From Lichenostomus cassidix (taxonomy: Eukaryota; Chordata; Aves; Passeriformes; Meliphagidae), in contig CM039182.1 in NCBI GenBank assembly GCA_008360975.2, forward strand, positions 25,764,324 to 25,828,323: DNA of 64,000 bases, given 5' to 3'. The notes under the pieces were generated by a model that saw only the letters and a program-made list of their open reading frames with translations, made no database searches and was not told the origin of the DNA. Below, in pieces: positions 30,064 to 42,479 of the stretch. Each line of letters opens with the position of its first letter. Within the stretch, counting starts at the first letter, position 1. A program made the translations under genes and the position numbers.

Positions 30064-30560
30064 TTTTAGACGCAGACACACAGTATGGGAAAGGGGTTTT
30101 ACCTTGGTTTAATAGGATCCCAGATGTGCACTGACGAACAAGCAAGCCCCCGACGATATCCCCCGTATACAATTTATGGACAGCCTAGATTAGAATACCT
30201 ATCTAAAAGTCTCCAATAAGAAGTCTAACAAATGAAGTAATTGCCCCCTTATTAAAATTACCTCCCCCCAAAAGATTACCACGTAGTTTACAAAAAACAT
30301 GTCGCAGTGATGGGGGCCCTGTTCAAGGTTGGTGCCTCATGCTTTTGAGATTGTGGGGATGTTTCATCTTCCCCAAAGAATTCTGGGCAGGGCAAGGGTA
30401 CTAGGGTGATAAACATGTAGGGTTAACATACAGGGAGTAAAAAGTACAGGAATGGGGAAGGGTAAAAGGATATATATAAAGGATATATATAAAGAGAGTA
30501 TAAAAGTAAAATACAAAGGACAAAAACCCATCAGGCATCAGACCAACTTGGTTCTATTGT
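30064..30560 (-). mobile_element. Probable solo LTR of an endogenous retrovirus, fairly young
   Basis: On the minus strand the segment reads like U3-R-U5: a promoter-like part with TATATATA sequences, a middle rich in CCCC/GGGG runs, then an ATTAAA poly(A) signal (30113-30108) and a short end containing GTGTGTCTGCGTC. It is richer in G/C than its surroundings and carries about seven CpGs in its first 250 bases, while flanking DNA has almost none, which suggests limited decay since insertion. A 13-bp tandem repeat (GGATATATATAAA at 30468-30480 and 30481-30493) lies inside. No gag, pol or env sequence is present. Ends and target-site duplication are not resolved; another repeat class remains possible. 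Confidence 0.5.
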
Positions 30561-32834
30561 AAAGTTCTTAGACACCTTTAGGAAAAGTGCAGTATTTCAA
30601 AAGAATATTATTTTTGCAATGTGTTCCCACAGTATAGTATTCAAGTAATTAATTTTTGTTACATTTTATAAATGGCCAATACTAGCATTGAATAATTTAA
30701 ATATTTTTCTCCAGTATGGAAATATATTTATTGTTCTCTATGTAATGAAGTAAAGGAAAAAGTGGTTTTCATATGTATTTGTCTGTGCTATCATTTGCTG
30801 TTGATTTGTTGCTAAGATCATTGTGTTTGGACTGTAATAATAACTGAGGAAAAGAGGGTTTGCGGTGAATAGTTTTAAGTTCCTGCAAACTTTTGAGCTT
30901 TAGTAAATAACGTGAGACAGCAATGGATAGAAACTTCCCTCTGGAATGCAACTGATTCACTAATCCAGTCCCCTGAAGTTTTAATTAATTTTCCCAGAAA
31001 TTGGTGAGTACTTTTGTGCTACTTTTTTGTCTTTGCCAGAAATTTCTTCATTCTTTAGAGGAAAAATCTATTTCCATTGTAATATTTGTAGTAGTTACTT
31101 AAGGGTCTCCAGTGTCAATCTGGTATGGGGATGGGGAAACACATTCTGTTTCATTGTTCCCTCTCTCTGCCAGACATAAAGAGAGTTTCTCCAGGTGGCA
31201 GAGATTTGATAAATGCTGGGAAGCTGCGTAAAGAGAATTCCTAAGGAAATTGAATTCAACCCTTCTCCATGGCTCCATCCCCCCTAGAACAGGTGGCTTG
31301 GCACACTGGCCACAAGTTCCTGTTGACTGAGTCCATCCAATACCTCAGTCCCCTCGTGCTGGGGATTTGTTTGTGGAAGCTGGCAAGCTGCCTTCCTAGG
31401 GGAGCTGCAGGAACAGAAAGAGAGCTGGGAATGGTTCAAAAGTCCTGAGTCTTTTCATGGCTCTTGCTGTGTTTTGCTGGTTCTTTGAAGTGCCTAAGAA
31501 AGTTGGTGTGTGATTTGTTAGATGAAAGTTTGAAAATTCGTTGTCAAGGAAATATTTCTGACACAACACACTTTCTCAGTCAGCTCTCTGTGAGGACTTG
31601 CATGCATCTCTTGCCAAGATCTCAGGGCTTAAACTGCCCAAATTATTTATTTAAAAATATTTTTTACCTGTGTAGGCCTGTCTTAGTATGACCGAAACAG
31701 CAGAAAATGGAAAGTGTCCTCAGTCCGGACAAATATTAATTAGCCATTTCAATAAGTTGCTGTTGACTGGGCTATGCAGTAACTGTGTGGAACACATTAG
31801 AACTGGTGTTTATGACAGTGTAGTCCAGGAGTGACTGGAAAGTGCAGTCAGTGGTTCTGTTTGTCTGCTAGAACACCAGCATTTTCTCTTAGTCCCTTGA
31901 GGTGCAACCCAAGTGGCTGGTAGCCCATCAAACTCAGAGGTGTCCCTCTGTGAAGCCCAAACTCAGTTTACATGCAAAATTACTCCCTCCAGTGAAGAAC
32001 TACAGTGATTTGCACTTTGAAAGATCTACATTTTTCAATGGATAGAAATGAAGAAAAATAGGTCCCTGACATCACAAAAAATTCATTGCACACCTCTAAG
32101 CTAGAACAGTGCTAGCTGTTTCCTGAACCAGTAAGCACAGAGCTGCACAGTGCCCAAGTTAATAAGCTCTACTAATAGATGGAATTAATTAGCTGCTGCA
32201 CAACTTCATGTCCACACAGTTTGTCTGCTTTGAGGGACCTTGCTTGTATTTCTGTCTGAGATATTATTCAGTTCAATCTCAGGGCACTAGACACTGTGTT
32301 CCAGTTTGCAATGACAATGTGCTCTAAGTATTACAGAAAAGTAATGTAAAAGTAAAATACAGAAATCTTCAACAGGCAGGTTTAAAACAGAAATACGGTT
32401 CTAATCTTAGTTACAAATATGATCTTAATTCCTGGAAAAAACCAATATATATTGACATACACATATAAGAAGCATGAAACTGTGTGACAAATGGCAGCAG
32501 TATTAGGCACTGGCATTTACAGGATAATTATTATCAGTTTAATGTGGTTTTAATCTGGCAGAAAATGTACAGGTAGAAGCTCAAGCTCTTCCAGTTTTAA
32601 GCTTTGCAATAAGACCTGAGTGCATGGCAGACCATACTGCCTCAATGTTTCTTCTCTCTCAGTTAGCGAATGTTAATCTGAAATATAATTGAATGTAAAT
32701 TTGAAAATAATCAAGGAAAAAGTTTAGATTTGGAGATATGGAATGTGGCTATCACAGACCTTTCCCATGGGAACTCTCTTCTTTTTTTTTCCCGTGTTTT
32801 ATAAACAAAGATAAAGTTTGGATGTTATTAAAAA

Positions 32835-33000
32835 CAGTGTTTCGAGATTTGGACAGTTCAGGCCTGGCCAATTGGCTCAGGGGGAGGTTTCGGACTGACC
32901 AATCTGGGTGACCTTTCAAAAGTCCATATAAGTTGGAATTAAATAATAAAAGACACTTTTTTATGCCATTGAGAACCTAATTGTACTCAGAAGAATGATG
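32835..33000 (+). mobile_element. Possible LTR promoter remnant
   Basis: A compact block more G/C-rich than its flanks contains two CCAAT boxes (32868-32872 and 32899-32903), a TATAAG element at 32927-32932 and AATAAA at 32945-32950, with proximal-promoter spacing. This arrangement is typical of a retroviral U3-R but the poly(A) signal is unusually close to the TATA element. No LTR ends were found. It could instead be a chance cluster or a different regulatory element. Confidence 0.3.
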
Positions 33001-34323
33001 CAAACAAAATGTTCTTCATTTTGTAACTTGAAATTTGAGGAGGGGAAAAGCTTTTGTTCCTCCTTTTGCTGTATGGGCCTTTTTTAGAATGAAATTCAAC
33101 ACAAAGTGAATCTCAGCTGGTTTGGAATTATATTACCATCTGGGGGAAGATTTTGAAACAAGCCAAAACTAACAGATTTTCACCAGCCCCTTAAGAATTC
33201 TAATTGCCAGGAGTTGGGCATTTCTTAGGAGCAAATTGACAGTGCAGTAGTGTGAGTCTGCAAGATTGTCTTGGCTGCAAAGTCTTCTTGGCTGGAGAGA
33301 CTTTTTTTGATTCATGTAGAATCACTTAGAGTTCAGCAGATATTTTTAGTGTTTCTAGTTAGACAGTTTATTCTACTTCACCTGGAAACTGTGGCCAAAG
33401 CTGCAATTAACATTGTCAAATCTGAGTGTATTCTTGATGATGTTGTTGGTTAAAACCAATATTGAACAGAGAGGGTCAAGCTGCATGCCTCGGGGGCTCT
33501 GTAGTGTACTTCAGAGTCCCTCGGTAAGGATTAGCAATTAAATTACTAGTTCAAGTCCAGGAAAGGTCAAGAGTGATTAACAATCTTTGTTCCATTGGTT
33601 AGTGGGAAACAGATGTAAAATGAAGTGATGATCAAAATCCAATTCCTAGTAGATATTTTACATCATAAACACCAAACTCCAAATGATCCCTTGATAGCAA
33701 TCTGATTAGAATGGACATTAATTGACCAGGCACAGAGAACAGCCATGCAGCTTCTACTGTTATTCCCCATAACCAAAATTACTGCCATTTTCTGTTTCAA
33801 GGACAAGCTGAAAAGTTGCAGTCCCTCTGTCTGAGATTTTTGCATTCTGTTTGGAAATCTTTCACCCTGAGTAATATCAAATCATATTTTGGACCAAAAA
33901 TAAAGCTGAAATTAATTTCAAGGGCTCCAAATGCAGGATAACCAGCAAGCTAACTCTGGCAGGTTTTATTTGATAATTCAAATGTATGTGGTTGATCCTC
34001 AGCTGGATTGATTTGACATGGAATTGCTGAAAAATTAGTTAACTGGTAGTCAGTGAAGCTGGAAAAAGATCTGATTCTGCATTACTCAAAATACACAATC
34101 ATACTTAAGGTGCACAAGTACTTTAAGAGAACGTATAACAAAATTATGGGTATTATACATACAAGGCCTGCCCTTCTTTTTCTTGCCATCAACCAATTTA
34201 GAGCTAGGATTAGGTGAGAGGTTGTATGTTATGGGTTTAGAATGAGTAAGGGTTTGGGGCTGGGGTTAGGCCTCAGGCATTTGCCTAGGGTTACCACCAT
34301 GATATAGCAAAACTTTAAATTCC

Positions 34324-34471
34324 AAAGCTTTGTATTCTCATACTCCTGTCCTTGGTGAGTGATGGAATATCTTTCTTATAAATATAGTATCTTTTAGAAA
34401 GCTTTGTATTCTCATACTCCTGTCCTTGGTGAGTGATAGAATATCTTTCTCATAAATATGATATCTTTTAG
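34324..34471. repeat. 74-bp tandem duplication
   Basis: Unit 1 at 34324-34397 and unit 2 at 34398-34471 both begin AAAGCTTTGTATTCTCATAC and end CTTTTAG. They differ at about four positions, so roughly 95% identity, with no gap between units. A local duplication of unique intron sequence. Confidence 0.95.
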
Positions 34472-35474
34472 GCCAAATCTGTGTAGTCACAGTTCTCTTT
34501 GGAAAAGCTTTTCTGAAATTAGAAGGAATGCTACTCTATTAATTCATCTAGGAATATTGCTGGATTGCACTAGATGAAAATTCTTCTGTATTTTAGCAAC
34601 AATATAAGATGAATGGACAAAAAAATTTCAATGGATGGAGAAATTACTTACAGTATCTTGTAACAAGTACCAGCTGGACTTTTCTTGTTGCTCTACAGTC
34701 TCTTGTCTTAGTTATCTATACAGAAAGCTGAGAAAGAAAACACTCTAAAAAGCAAACCACTTGAATAAGGTAAGATTCTTCTGGTTTCCAGTAAGTTTAT
34801 AAAGATTATATCATTAGTTTTTTATAAAGTAAATTTGAAACAATGGAAAAATATTCTTGTTATTCACTAGGTAGCTTATGGACTACCCAGAGCTGGTGTT
34901 GACTGACTGCTGAAAGACAAAGAGAGGCCAGAGAGATTCACCTTTTGAAAGTCATTTATAATCTCCTCCAAATTGTGAATTTAACTATATTTATTTTTGT
35001 GTGGCTTTTTTTGTGTGTTTTTTTGGGGGGTTGTTTTATTTTTGTTTTACAATGACATTGCAACACAATCATCATACTAGATATTAGTATGGTTATTTTC
35101 ACTATCATTTTTTTGTAGTGAAACAAGTCAAACATTTCTTATTACTGAGGACAGTTGTCCCTGCACCTGTAGAAAACTGGGACCAATTAATGGTCTACAA
35201 ATTGGGTTTCAGGTTTCTTGTTGACACAACTCACTTCTAAGCTGACTTAGTTTCCTTGAGCTCACATCCTTTTTAAAACAGCAAGTGGCATTATGTGTAA
35301 CCAATTATTGGAATCAGCCTTTTTATTGGTACATTCTGGATATGACATGGGAAAGAGAAGTTCAGAGATTTGTACTAACTCTTAGCCCTGCAACTGAGTT
35401 AGGGCATTACCAATATTTCTCCTTTTAGCTGTGCCTTTGTCAAATCTGTTTCAGTGAGAAAGCTTTCAAGGTCA

Positions 35475-35543
35475 GTGACTATATATGTTTATGCTTATAT
35501 ATATATTTATATATATGTTTATATATGTGACTATATATGTTTA
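35475..35543. repeat. A/T-rich (TA)n-type microsatellite
   Basis: Alternating TATATA blocks with TTTA/GTTTA interruptions. The phrase GTGACTATATATGTTTA opens the tract at about 35475 and recurs near its end at about 35527, suggesting expansion by slippage or internal duplication. Confidence 0.85.
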
Positions 35544-35595
35544 GCTTCTGGTACACCTGGTACCCTGACCACAGGGAGGGCTGGGAGCTTTGCAG

Positions 35596-35613
35596 TAATA
35601 ATAATAATAATAA
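35596..35613. repeat. (TAA)n trinucleotide repeat
   Basis: Six TAA units in a row followed by TATATAA. Confidence 0.9.
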
Positions 35614-38600
35614 TATATAACACTAACTGTAGGTTATGAAAGGATGTCTATTCTGAAAATACGTTTAAGAGAAACACAAGCAGGAGTGTCAATTACTCAC
35701 TGAAAAATTGAACTGCTAAGCATTTATATTTAAATTAAATGCTTTCACGAGTTCATTGAATGTTATTTAGCAAGTATTTATAGCAAAGACATGTTACCTT
35801 CTGTCTTGGAATGAGAATATTATTGCTTTTTCATAGTTATCTTTTGTATCAGCATTTGGCAGGTAACAAATGAATTTTGCTTGCTAATGTTAAATTGTTT
35901 TGTGCTGCTGCTAAGCCACAAAGATATAGAAGGATGAGACAATGGCAAAAAGTTATTTGCTTTTTTTGGGCAGACATATGAATGTAACAGTGATCTTGAC
36001 CTGTCTTAAAAGAAATGTTTATTCTATGAAAGGCAAGGCACTTAATTCCTGTCTGAATCACTCCACTGAAATGTTGTTCATGCAGGGGGCTGCACTAGTG
36101 GTACTGCAGATAGAATTGACTCAAATATTTCAGTGTGGTCAAAGTGGTGATGCTTAGAACTCTCAGAGGTCAAAGCAGAGTGGACTCCAAGTATCAAAAA
36201 CGATGAAGGCTTTCTGAAACTTGGTGTGAAAAGTTTGTGTTCCTCTATCCATTTTTTTGTGCTACCTCATTTCCTAACTTGAGCAGATTTTGGACAAACA
36301 ATGCCTGATTCTCCCTAAACCCTGATATTTTTATACTTTAGGAATATGAAAACAGTAATGAAGCCCAACTTGTAAGGATTCCAGCTTAATTTTCCAGACT
36401 CGGGTGTTCTCTTTAAATTTAGAAAACTTCTGCTAACTAAGATTTGCAGGTTTCACTTTAGTCTAAGCCTATTTTGGTTTTTTTTGTTGTTTTTTTTTTT
36501 TGCATACTTGAGAAGTATGCATACTTGGGATACAAGGTCAGAGTAATAAATTTTATGTTTTTATTCTTTATGTAGGAAAAGTTATATAATCATATCACCA
36601 CTTTATTACTCTGCAGTCATTTTGTTAGTATGCAACTTAATATATTTTAGCTATCAGCATTTGGAGAAAGCTCACAGGTGTGTAGCACTATATTATAATC
36701 TGCTTGCAACACTACATTTCTTCTAGTCACCCTGTCTAGAAATGCAGTGATAGATCAAGGCACTGGAACTGGTAAACTGAGAATGCACAATATATACATT
36801 AGTATAACCAGCGCTGTAGAGCTGCAGTATTTCTGTTTATAAGATGAGTTAATATTTCTTGCTAATTGGAAATGTCTGGAGCTTTTATGAAGGCTGGAAA
36901 AGTCACTGAAGGGTTTATGAAACCATACTCAAGTCTTGCTTAAAAACTAAAAGTCTTTCTCTAATTTGAAGGAGCTCAGCAAAAGTCAGCAGGCATAAAA
37001 TAATCCCAAAGATGTCAGTTTACAAGACCTTGAACTGTCTTGTATTTAACTTGCTTCAGTACATTTTAATAAGAATTTAAGGTGATGCATCAGAACTACT
37101 CAGGAGAAGACTCATGGTCCTCCACAGACAAGTCCACAGTGCTGCTCATCCTAGACTCTGGACCAATATTCATATATTCTCTTCCTAAGTTTTTTTTACA
37201 GTGTGAAAAACTTAGCAATGAATAACCTCCTTCAACTTATGTGTCAATGCCCAAAGGACTCTTAACTCATCTCAATTTAAATTAATGACCTTAGTGATAG
37301 TATTAGCAATTGGACCATGGCTCTCATGAGCCAGCTATTTGCATATGGAATTTGATTAATCCTGCTGGCTATTAATTTTCACTTTTAATTAGGTGTGATA
37401 CTATTGCAGGAGAAAGTACAAGACTACTATCAAGCAGAGACAATGTTGATTTTCTGTGGAGCATTCTATTCTGTTTTGTTTGGCTGGGGTAAATTTCCTG
37501 ACAATGCCTGTTTGGATCAACTCAGAAAGATGCCACAGACCTTCAAACAGGTCTGTGCAAGCTCAGTGATAGTACAAAGAAGCACCATATTGATTGAATA
37601 TTAATGGTTTATAGGATGTAGAGAAATTGGTCTACGGTAGCCCCTTCTAATACTCTGTAGCTCTATTTCTCTTAATGGTATGATAGTTGTCTTGTAATGC
37701 TGTGTCTGGAGTCACATAAATACCAGCTCTGTATGCACGTGTGTGGTTAAGAATTTTAGCTAAGACTTTTACTGAGGCTTCTTGGTTTCCCTTCATCCTG
37801 ACTGAGCAAATATATGCTGATGATAGAGTCCTGCTCAGATTTGGATCAAGACTAAATTTTGCCTGGATCATGCAAATATGTAACATGTGGCGTCTCCTGA
37901 TTTCCAACAGGCCAATCCATATTTCTTTGACATCTTTGCACTTCGGGAACATTGCAACATGTTTGTGTATGTCATAGCCAGGAAAACAGTGAGCTACACT
38001 TGGCTTGCCCAGCAGAGCTTGTCCCACATGCTGCTTACCATCAAGTGTACCCCTGCAAGAATTAGCTGACCTTGACAAAACCATCAAGAAAATCTCAATA
38101 AAAATTAATTGAAGTATGCTTGCAATAGAATAGATGTTAATGCTTTCCTTTTTAACCAGAACAACTTTAAAGAAACAAACCTCTTTCCTCAGAGATGGAT
38201 TTTAATAGACATTGGGATCTACTGACCAAACAAATGAATGATCAATGCCTATTAGTCAAACACACTTAGGCAATATATTGCTGTATCTGATTAAAATTCA
38301 AAGAGAAGAAAACTTTCTTCTTTGAGATCACAGAAGATTTCTGAGAAGTTTGTATGTATATCTGGCAAGGGCATAAGGTGAAGATGAAGGCATAAAAGTT
38401 AGCAGGGATATGCCAAACTCTGAACATTGGAGCAGCTTCCTCTATGTTTTCAAAATGCCTTTCCTGAAGTATCCAGCTATTTTTAATAAATCAATAACTG
38501 AAGGTGAAGAATAGGCAGTTTTAATGAAAGAAATTTATATTTTTGCAGTAGAATTTCTTGTACTTGTGGAAGGCCTTTATTTTTTTCCACAAGCATCCCA

Positions 38601-39623
38601 TATAAATAAAAACACCCTTTGTGTGGCAATGTGCACTCTGCCAACATCTGTAGGAGTTAAATATCCTCAAAAGACATCTTTGTTCAAATTCAGATTTCTA
38701 GGATGCATCCATGAATATGCATGTGGAAAGTGACTCAGCTGTATCAAAATTCTAATGCTTTTCTTTGGAAAATATATGGTGTCAGACACATGAGCAACAA
38801 ACTATTTAGGTGTGTTTAATTTTATTAAACTTTTGCATTGACAATGGATGTCTGGAAACTTAATGTAGAAAATGAGTAATAATAGAGTATGTTACTAGTG
38901 CACAGTGGCCTTGTCCATTATATGGTACCAGGATATGTGAGGTTGTAGTCTTTTTCACCTTCTTCAGAACATATGGCTACTCATATGAATATGGATATTT
39001 TTTTCAGTGTGTTATACATAAAGCAAACTATACTGCAAATTTTGATTAAAATGTTGCTCTGTGGCCTTTCATATAAAATCTAATTTTATTTAATATTACT
39101 TTCTACATGTATGCAGAAAATGGCAAGCTAATATTAATAAAAGAAGGCTTATAGGAATGTAGAACAAGAACAATAGATCCTTGTCAAAATTTATTTACCT
39201 AGCTAGACTTTCATTTCAAAGTTAGCAGCACTCTGTGATACTGGCATAATACAGGGGTCTTAAAACTCTGTTAGACATTTTTAACCCACTTTAATTTATT
39301 CCATGGTAGTTTAATCCCCTGCTGAACGGAGATGGGGTGAATTTTCAAAGTCATAATCCACTGAAGTAAAAAATCTGTAATGACAACATAGACAGCAGGC
39401 TTCAAGAGTTTAGTTTAAATTCTTTCTAAAAATGTAAAACCTAGGGCAAGAGTTAATAGGATATTTCATACAGTTATATTTCAATCCCTTTCCAAATCTT
39501 TATACATTCACTTGCATCTTTGCTATCAGAAACATTTGGGCTCGATTTCTGTTCTTTTAAGGCAAAAAGCAGAAAGCTGTAAAATTCTAGCGTGAAGATT
39601 TTCACAGAATACTGTAACTCATC

Positions 39624-39667
39624 TGGTCCTTCAGTTCACAGACTTTTATATGTGATAGCATAATATT
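39624..39667 (+). repeat. 44-bp sequence duplicated at 43447-43490
   Basis: Begins TGGTCCTTCAGTTCACAG and ends GCATAATATT. It matches 43447-43490 base for base in the same orientation. No A-rich tail or flanking direct repeat is evident here, so this copy is taken as the source or as a second member of an unknown repeat. Confidence 0.9.
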
Positions 39668-42479
39668 ATCTCAATTGAAAGAGAAATGATATTTTACAAA
39701 CTAAACACCTTCCATTCTGCCTTAACTGGGCAAGAAAATGAAATTCAGGTACATAATACCATACTATCTTCATCCTTCTGCTCCTCTAGGATTTTTACAA
39801 TTGAATTTAGTGGTGGGTCAAAATTTGGCCCACAAATTTATTGGAAAAATCCAAGCATTTCCTATGTACTCAAAATTGACACTCTTTTTTTAGACGCCTC
39901 CTTGACTACCACATTTGGAGCTGCCTAGTTCAGGAACTATCCATAACTCACTTATTTTCTTTGAGCAGGAAGCTCATCTAGTGACAGCCATAGACTTTTA
40001 CAGCTTTGCCTGGCCTGGGCATCCAGGCACCAAATATCTGCCTGAATCTCACAGGAAAAATGCTGTTTCCTTGTTAGATTTTGTTGTGTCATGCTGGACC
40101 AGAATTTAGGTGGCATCAGATGAAGCTGGCAGATGACTTGCTCAAAACAACAGGACAAGCAAGGTTTGAGAGTCTGAACTAGAGATGAAGTGTTAGGGTG
40201 TTTCACATGGTGGAAGCTTCACAGAGAAACAGACAAGTTCTTGTAAGTGATATTTGTTGAAAATTAATAAATTCATAGCCACACACCCAACTTAAGATAC
40301 CCTTGATCTGGAAAGACTTGAAAATGAAAAAGATTTTCTGTTAAAAATAGTTTATTCTTCCCCTCATTTTGCATTCCTTGATAAAGTCAACTTTTAGCCA
40401 TTGTTGAACGCATGGTACAGGACTAGATGGACTTTTATTTTGACTAGGTAATTTTTTCAAGCTCTTAAATAGACAATGGCGATAATTTCCTTTTTTTTTT
40501 TTTTTTTTCCTAAAAGCTAGAGCTGTTTGGAGAAAAACAATCATCTTTATTCTTTGAAAAACAACAGTGACAGCAGTGCCTGACTTTTCCCCTGCTTTCT
40601 GGGAGGAGGGTGGAACAAACTGTAGGGCTGGCTTTACATCACTTCCTGTTGTGGATCTCCTATTTTGGTTCTTGGTTCAAAGGTTCCAGTCTTATCCAGG
40701 CAGAGAGGGGAGCCTGGATGTTTAATTGTGAGTCTGATTTCCATGCTGGAAATTTGTGAAAGAATAAAGCAACCTCTACATATATCTGAGTACCACAGCG
40801 GAAAAGGCAGCACTGGCAGAATGAAGAAAAAAAAGAAGAAAGAGAAAAGTATCCATTCGGGCACTGGTAACAGAAGAAGTGTCTCTGTAATTACAATCTA
40901 AGTCTGATTGATTTAAAGTACCTATCTGTCTTAGATGACTAAACACTTTTTAAAAGCCTGCTTACTAAACAGTTCTTCTAGTCACTAGTGAACAAAACAG
41001 GCTCGAGAAGACTAATTTTTCCAATTCTAAATCCTTGTGAACGATTTTCATGCGATTAAATCAAAATCAGAAGATAACACAACAGTACAAATCTACAATT
41101 TTTCTTAGAGGAAACCTCCAGATGGGGATTTTCCTGTATCTAAAAGGAGGAGCAATGCTAGCAAGTGTGCATGCCTTGCTGTATGAGTACCAGATCACTT
41201 CATCAGATTCAGCATGCTTACAGATGTATAGGGAACAGTGCAGTTCAGCATGACTAGAGAATTTCGGAAGACATTTACATAGAGCTTTCATTGCCCTGCT
41301 TCCATCCTCCAGCCTTTGGGTTCTCTCCATAGAATTGTCTCAGGGCAAACTATGCACCCAAGGTCAGATTACTCTTGGTTACTATTGGCTAATAATGTGA
41401 AGAGAATTTATTCAATTTGGAAGGTTCATCAGTAACTCAGGGAGAAGAGGATGCTATCCATTCTGTTTCTCTCTTCATTATGGAATAGCTCTAGAGTTCT
41501 AGGTGAATGAGTAGATCAGAAAATCCCACCCAAGATCATGGACTGGGCTGGCAAACAATATGGTATAACTCAGGACCTAACAGCTGGCAGGACATCATTT
41601 CTATTTCATCAGTCTGTTACCAGTCACGGGGCTTGTGGCAGTGTCACAGCTTAGCCCACAGTCCAAGGATGCAAGGGAGAGGAAATGAAACTCTAAAGCA
41701 AAATGTGACAGAGTAATTCTTAATGATTTTTATTGGGACCAACCACTTAGGGTGCTTTTCCATCTTTGCATTTCCTCAAAATTATTTGAGACTTGCTAGT
41801 TTTCAGATTTATTTATAAGAGACAACTTACATTGTGTAGAAAGCACTGTAAAATTGTAAATTTTGCCAATTTTTCTCTTTTGCAGAACTGCCATTCCAAT
41901 ATCATAATATTTAATGATAACAACTGTTAAGAATTATAATGCACCTAAACAAAGCAGTGTTGCTACTGTTTGATTAGTACCCTCATCTTTCTATGGGTAC
42001 AAATTTTCTAATTAGTCTTTGATTCTTAGTCAGATCTCAAGGAGATATCAACTGATATAGGCACTCTAATTTCACTGATGTTGAGTTTCACTGAATTTAT
42101 ATTAGCTGTTGTCAGCTGAATTTAAATCAGCTTCTTGTCTTGCATAACTGCCGCTGTGTGAATGATGAAAAAAGCTCAGGTAGCTACATTTTTGTTTTAA
42201 CAAGGGCCATTTGAAGCAAGAATGATAGCTCATAGATTAAAACCAGAAAATACAGAATTTAAGATGAGCACAGTTAACAGTAGTATTCTGAATTTTGTGA
42301 CTCATAAGGATGTTCTATACAAAAATTGCAGTAACAGTGCATGTTAAGTTCAATTTCTTAACCTAAAGACAGTAAAAGAAATTACATTCCCTCTGTTTTC
42401 TGTGTGACAACAAATAACCATTTTTTATGCTTAAATGAATGATCCCAAGTGATAACTTTAGACAATACTATTGAAAACT

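Larger units (their letters stand above)
30561..42479. other. Intronic DNA with scattered small repeats
   Basis: No gene. Holds the possible LTR remnant at 32835-33000, the 74-bp tandem duplication at 34324-34471, A/T microsatellites near 35.5 kb, a perfect 8-bp-arm hairpin at 36502-36520 (GCATACTT-GAG-AAGTATGC), a run of about 20 T at 40489-40508 and the 44-bp sequence at 39624-39667 that recurs at 43.4 kb. A 146-codon minus-strand frame at 37647-38087 has no recognisable domain. Confidence 0.6.

Noticed and set aside
36502..36520. Perfect 8-bp-arm hairpin as a small RNA or terminator
   Set aside because: Too short for a microRNA precursor and next to a T run in low-complexity DNA; likely chance.
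37647..38087. 146-codon open frame on the minus strand
   Set aside because: No recognisable domain, no splice or promoter context, and one or so frames of this length is expected by chance in 64 kb of six-frame sequence.
40100..40200. Possible MIR copy with GATGACTTGCTCAAAACAAC
   Set aside because: Only one short word fits; the flanks do not follow the MIR order well enough to call.
40400..40440. GGACTAGATGGACTTTT as a CR1 3' end
   Set aside because: The phrase resembles the CR1 tail word, but the expected preceding coding sequence and following 8-bp terminal repeats are missing.
40489..40508. T run as a retrocopy poly(A) tail
   Set aside because: No AATAAA-type signal lies at the right place on the minus strand, so it is treated as a homopolymer.
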